A DNA stretch of 14,956 bases. Origin: Betaproteobacteria bacterium. Its GTDB lineage: Bacteria > Pseudomonadota > Gammaproteobacteria > Burkholderiales > SG8-41. Position 1 is the first letter of the stretch. Each line of letters begins with the position of its first letter. Below are positions 13,756 through 14,956 of the stretch, in pieces. Below the pieces are notes generated by a model that had not been told where the DNA came from, made no database searches, and saw only the letters and a program-made list of their open reading frames with translations. Location of the stretch: positions 1-14,956 of the forward strand of contig JANXSE010000319.1 of the NCBI GenBank assembly GCA_025356695.1, written 5' to 3'. The position numbers were made by a program, and so were the translations under genes.

Positions 13756-14727
13756 TTACGGAATCAGAACCGTCGAACCCGTCGTCTTGCGCGATTCGAG
13801 ATCGGCCTGCGCCTGCGCCGCATCGCGCAGCGGATAGGTCTGATTGACCGAAATCTTCACCTTTTTACTCTTGATCACGGCAAAGAGATCGCGCGCGGCG
13901 GCCAGCAGTTCGGCACGCGTGGCAATGTAATGGAACAGCGTCGGCCGCGTCAGGAACAGCGAACCCTTGGCGGCAAGTATCCCGGGATTGATTTGCGTGA
14001 CCGGCCCGGAGGCATTGCCAAAGCTCACCATCATGCCGCGCGGAGCGAGGCAATCGAGCGAGGCATCCCAGGTATCTTTGCCGATGCCGTCGTAAACGAC
14101 CGGCACACCTTTCCCCTTGGTGATTTCCTTGACGCGCGCGACGAGGTTCTCGCGCGGGATCACGATCACGTGTTTGCAGCCGCACTTTTTCGCAATCACT
14201 GCCTTGGCATCGCTGCCAACGGTGCCGATGACGGTGGCGCCCAGCGCCTTCGCCCACTGGCAAAGGATCTGGCCCACGCCGCCGGCGGCGGCGTGCACGA
14301 CGATGGTGTCGCCCTTCCTGACCTTGTAGGTGCGCTTGCACAGATACCACGCAGTCATGCCCTTTAGCATGATGGAGGCGGCCACCTTGTCGTCGACGCC
14401 CGCCGGAATTTTTACCAGACGCTCGGCCGGCCGCAGTAATACGTCCGCGTAAGCGCCGATTGGATTCGCATAGGCAACGCGGTCGCCGACCTTGAAATCC
14501 TTGACCTTGGGGCCGACTTTTTCGACCACGCCTGCGCCTTCCATGCCCAGCGTCAGCGGCAACTGGTTCGGGTACAGACCGGTGCGGTGATAGGTGTCGA
14601 TGAAGTTAAGGCCGATCGCGGTATTGCGCACGCGCACCTGGCCGGGGCCGGGCTCGCCGACGGCGACTTCTTCCCAGCGCAATTTGTCGGTGCCGCCGAA
14701 TTCAGTGATGCGAATTGCATGAGCCAT
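13756..14727 (-). CDS. qor: NADPH:quinone oxidoreductase (zinc-free MDR family)
   Basis: The 323-residue protein is a zeta-crystallin/QOR-type medium-chain reductase. It opens MAHAIRITEFGGTDKLRWEE, has GLNFIDTYHRTGLYP (39-53), the entry motif LPLTLGMEGAG (56-65), MLKGMTAWYL (120-129) and the NADPH-binding HAAAGGVGQILCQWAKALGA (145-164), and ends TYPLRDAAQAQADLESRKTTGSTVLIP, which is characteristic of Qor. The zinc-ligand cysteines of alcohol dehydrogenases are absent. It reduces quinones or other conjugated carbonyls with NADPH. I chose the ATG at 14727 because GGAGA lies about eight bases before it and the protein then starts where homologues do; an upstream in-frame ATG at 14814 adds 29 residues without such support. 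It is monocistronic by appearance, ending at a strong terminator. Insertion-like sequence may lie close to its promoter region. Confidence 0.93.
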   Translation of the reverse strand: MAHAIRITEFGGTDKLRWEEVAVGEPGPGQVRVRNTAIGLNFIDTYHRTGLYPNQLPLTLGMEGAGVVEKVGPKVKDFKVGDRVAYANPIGAYADVLLRPAERLVKIPAGVDDKVAASIMLKGMTAWYLCKRTYKVRKGDTIVVHAAAGGVGQILCQWAKALGATVIGTVGSDAKAVIAKKCGCKHVIVIPRENLVARVKEITKGKGVPVVYDGIGKDTWDASLDCLAPRGMMVSFGNASGPVTQINPGILAAKGSLFLTRPTLFHYIATRAELLAAARDLFAVIKSKKVKISVNQTYPLRDAAQAQADLESRKTTGSTVLIP

Positions 14728-14787
14728 TGCAGTTCTCCATGGGCGTTTTTGACTGAGGGTGCGACGAAGACGTTCGGCAGACATTGT

Positions 14788-14883
14788 AACGTGTCCGCGC
14801 GCCATTGACGCCACGCAGTCTCTTCCAATGGCATAGGAGGCTGAAACGTGTCCGTGTTTCTAACGGCATATGAGGCTGAAATG
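14788..14883. repeat. Cluster of short direct repeats upstream of qor
   Basis: Two short units recur here. AACGTGTCCG is at 14788-14797 and 14845-14854. A 22-base unit beginning AATGGCATAGGAGGCTGAAA (14827-14848) recurs at 14862-14883 with 19 of 22 identical bases. Multiple related repeats beside the start of a new ORF are typical of the ends of some insertion sequences, such as IS21-like elements with several transposase-binding repeats; they could equally be operator sites. I cannot assign them without searching. Confidence 0.45.
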
Positions 14884-14893
14884 AGGGATTTGG

Positions 14894-14920
14894 ATCGATC
14901 ATCTGCGCATGGTGATCGAT
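14894..14920. promoter_or_regulatory. Perfect inverted repeat just before an ATG
   Basis: ATCGATCA (14894-14901) and TGATCGAT (14913-14920) are perfectly complementary around an 11-base spacer; one G-T and one further C-G pair can extend the stem inward. The right arm abuts the ATG at 14921. It could be an operator or an RNA hairpin limiting translation of the downstream ORF. It contains an in-frame alternative ATG at 14909, and no clear Shine-Dalgarno sequence is present. Confidence 0.4.
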
Positions 14921-14956
14921 ATGAACGAATCAAGGCTCGCGACGATCGAGCAAATT
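14921..14956 (+). CDS. Start of an ORF, possibly a transposase/integrase (partial)
   Basis: Only 12 codons are visible, reading MNESRLATIEQI up to the window edge; an in-frame stop at 14882-14884 bounds the ORF upstream, and ATG 14909 is an alternative start. The opening resembles the 'MNE..L.TIEQI..FL' start that I recall for an integrase-core transposase family in betaproteobacteria. The neighbouring repeats are consistent with an element end. Twelve codons cannot prove the family, so this is a low-confidence call. Confidence 0.33.
   Translation, partial: MNESRLATIEQI

Overview
The window is GC-rich, densely coded bacterial DNA. Three Bug/TctC-type periplasmic solute receptors within about 5 kb, a Burkholderiales-style secreted F420-reductase-like protein, and the codon and repeat style all suggest a betaproteobacterium, probably Burkholderiales or a relative, chromosomal. 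That assignment is inference from gene families. I see no rRNA, tRNA, CRISPR array or complete mobile element.

Layout. (1) 1-1955: the 3' end of an F420-dependent NADP oxidoreductase-like gene and a small four-helix membrane protein on +; then, on -, a hemerythrin-like di-iron protein followed downstream by a YgbA-type cysteine-rich protein. These two families recall the NO-responsive ytfE/ygbA genes of E. coli. A 51-residue zinc-ribbon ORF faces away from the hemerythrin gene. (2) 1939-3890 (-): two tandem Bug receptors. (3) 4005-11329 (+): seven tightly spaced co-directional genes: cystathionine beta-lyase-like PLP enzyme, membrane protein, a third Bug receptor, a seven-bladed-propeller-like protein, a secreted metal-dependent amidohydrolase, a small exported His-rich cupredoxin-like protein, and a polytopic membrane protein beginning HAFGERYDLP after its signal peptide, resembling proteins annotated as fenitrothion hydrolase. 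Two junctions are ATGA overlaps. (4) 11330-11755: gene-free and packed with inverted repeats of a kind dispersed in betaproteobacterial genomes. (5) 11756-14727: a short TrmO-type tRNA methyltransferase (-), an amidase-signature enzyme (+), a strong bidirectional terminator, and an NADPH:quinone oxidoreductase (-). (6) 14728-14956: short direct repeats, a perfect inverted repeat, and the first codons of a gene that may be a transposase/integrase, so the right edge may be one end of an insertion element.

How the genes may work together. The receptors at 1939-3890 and 5771-6733 have no TctA/TctB membrane partners here, so they either lend ligands to a permease encoded elsewhere or act as sensors. 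The receptor, propeller, amidohydrolase, cupredoxin-like protein and membrane protein form a largely cell-envelope set, which could bind and hydrolyse an amide or ester compound outside the cytoplasm; this is inference. The most promising little-studied unit is the last pair, 9504-11329. The hemerythrin/YgbA/zinc-ribbon group is a plausible nitrosative-stress or metal-handling locus. No classical defence, secretion or biosynthetic system is evident.
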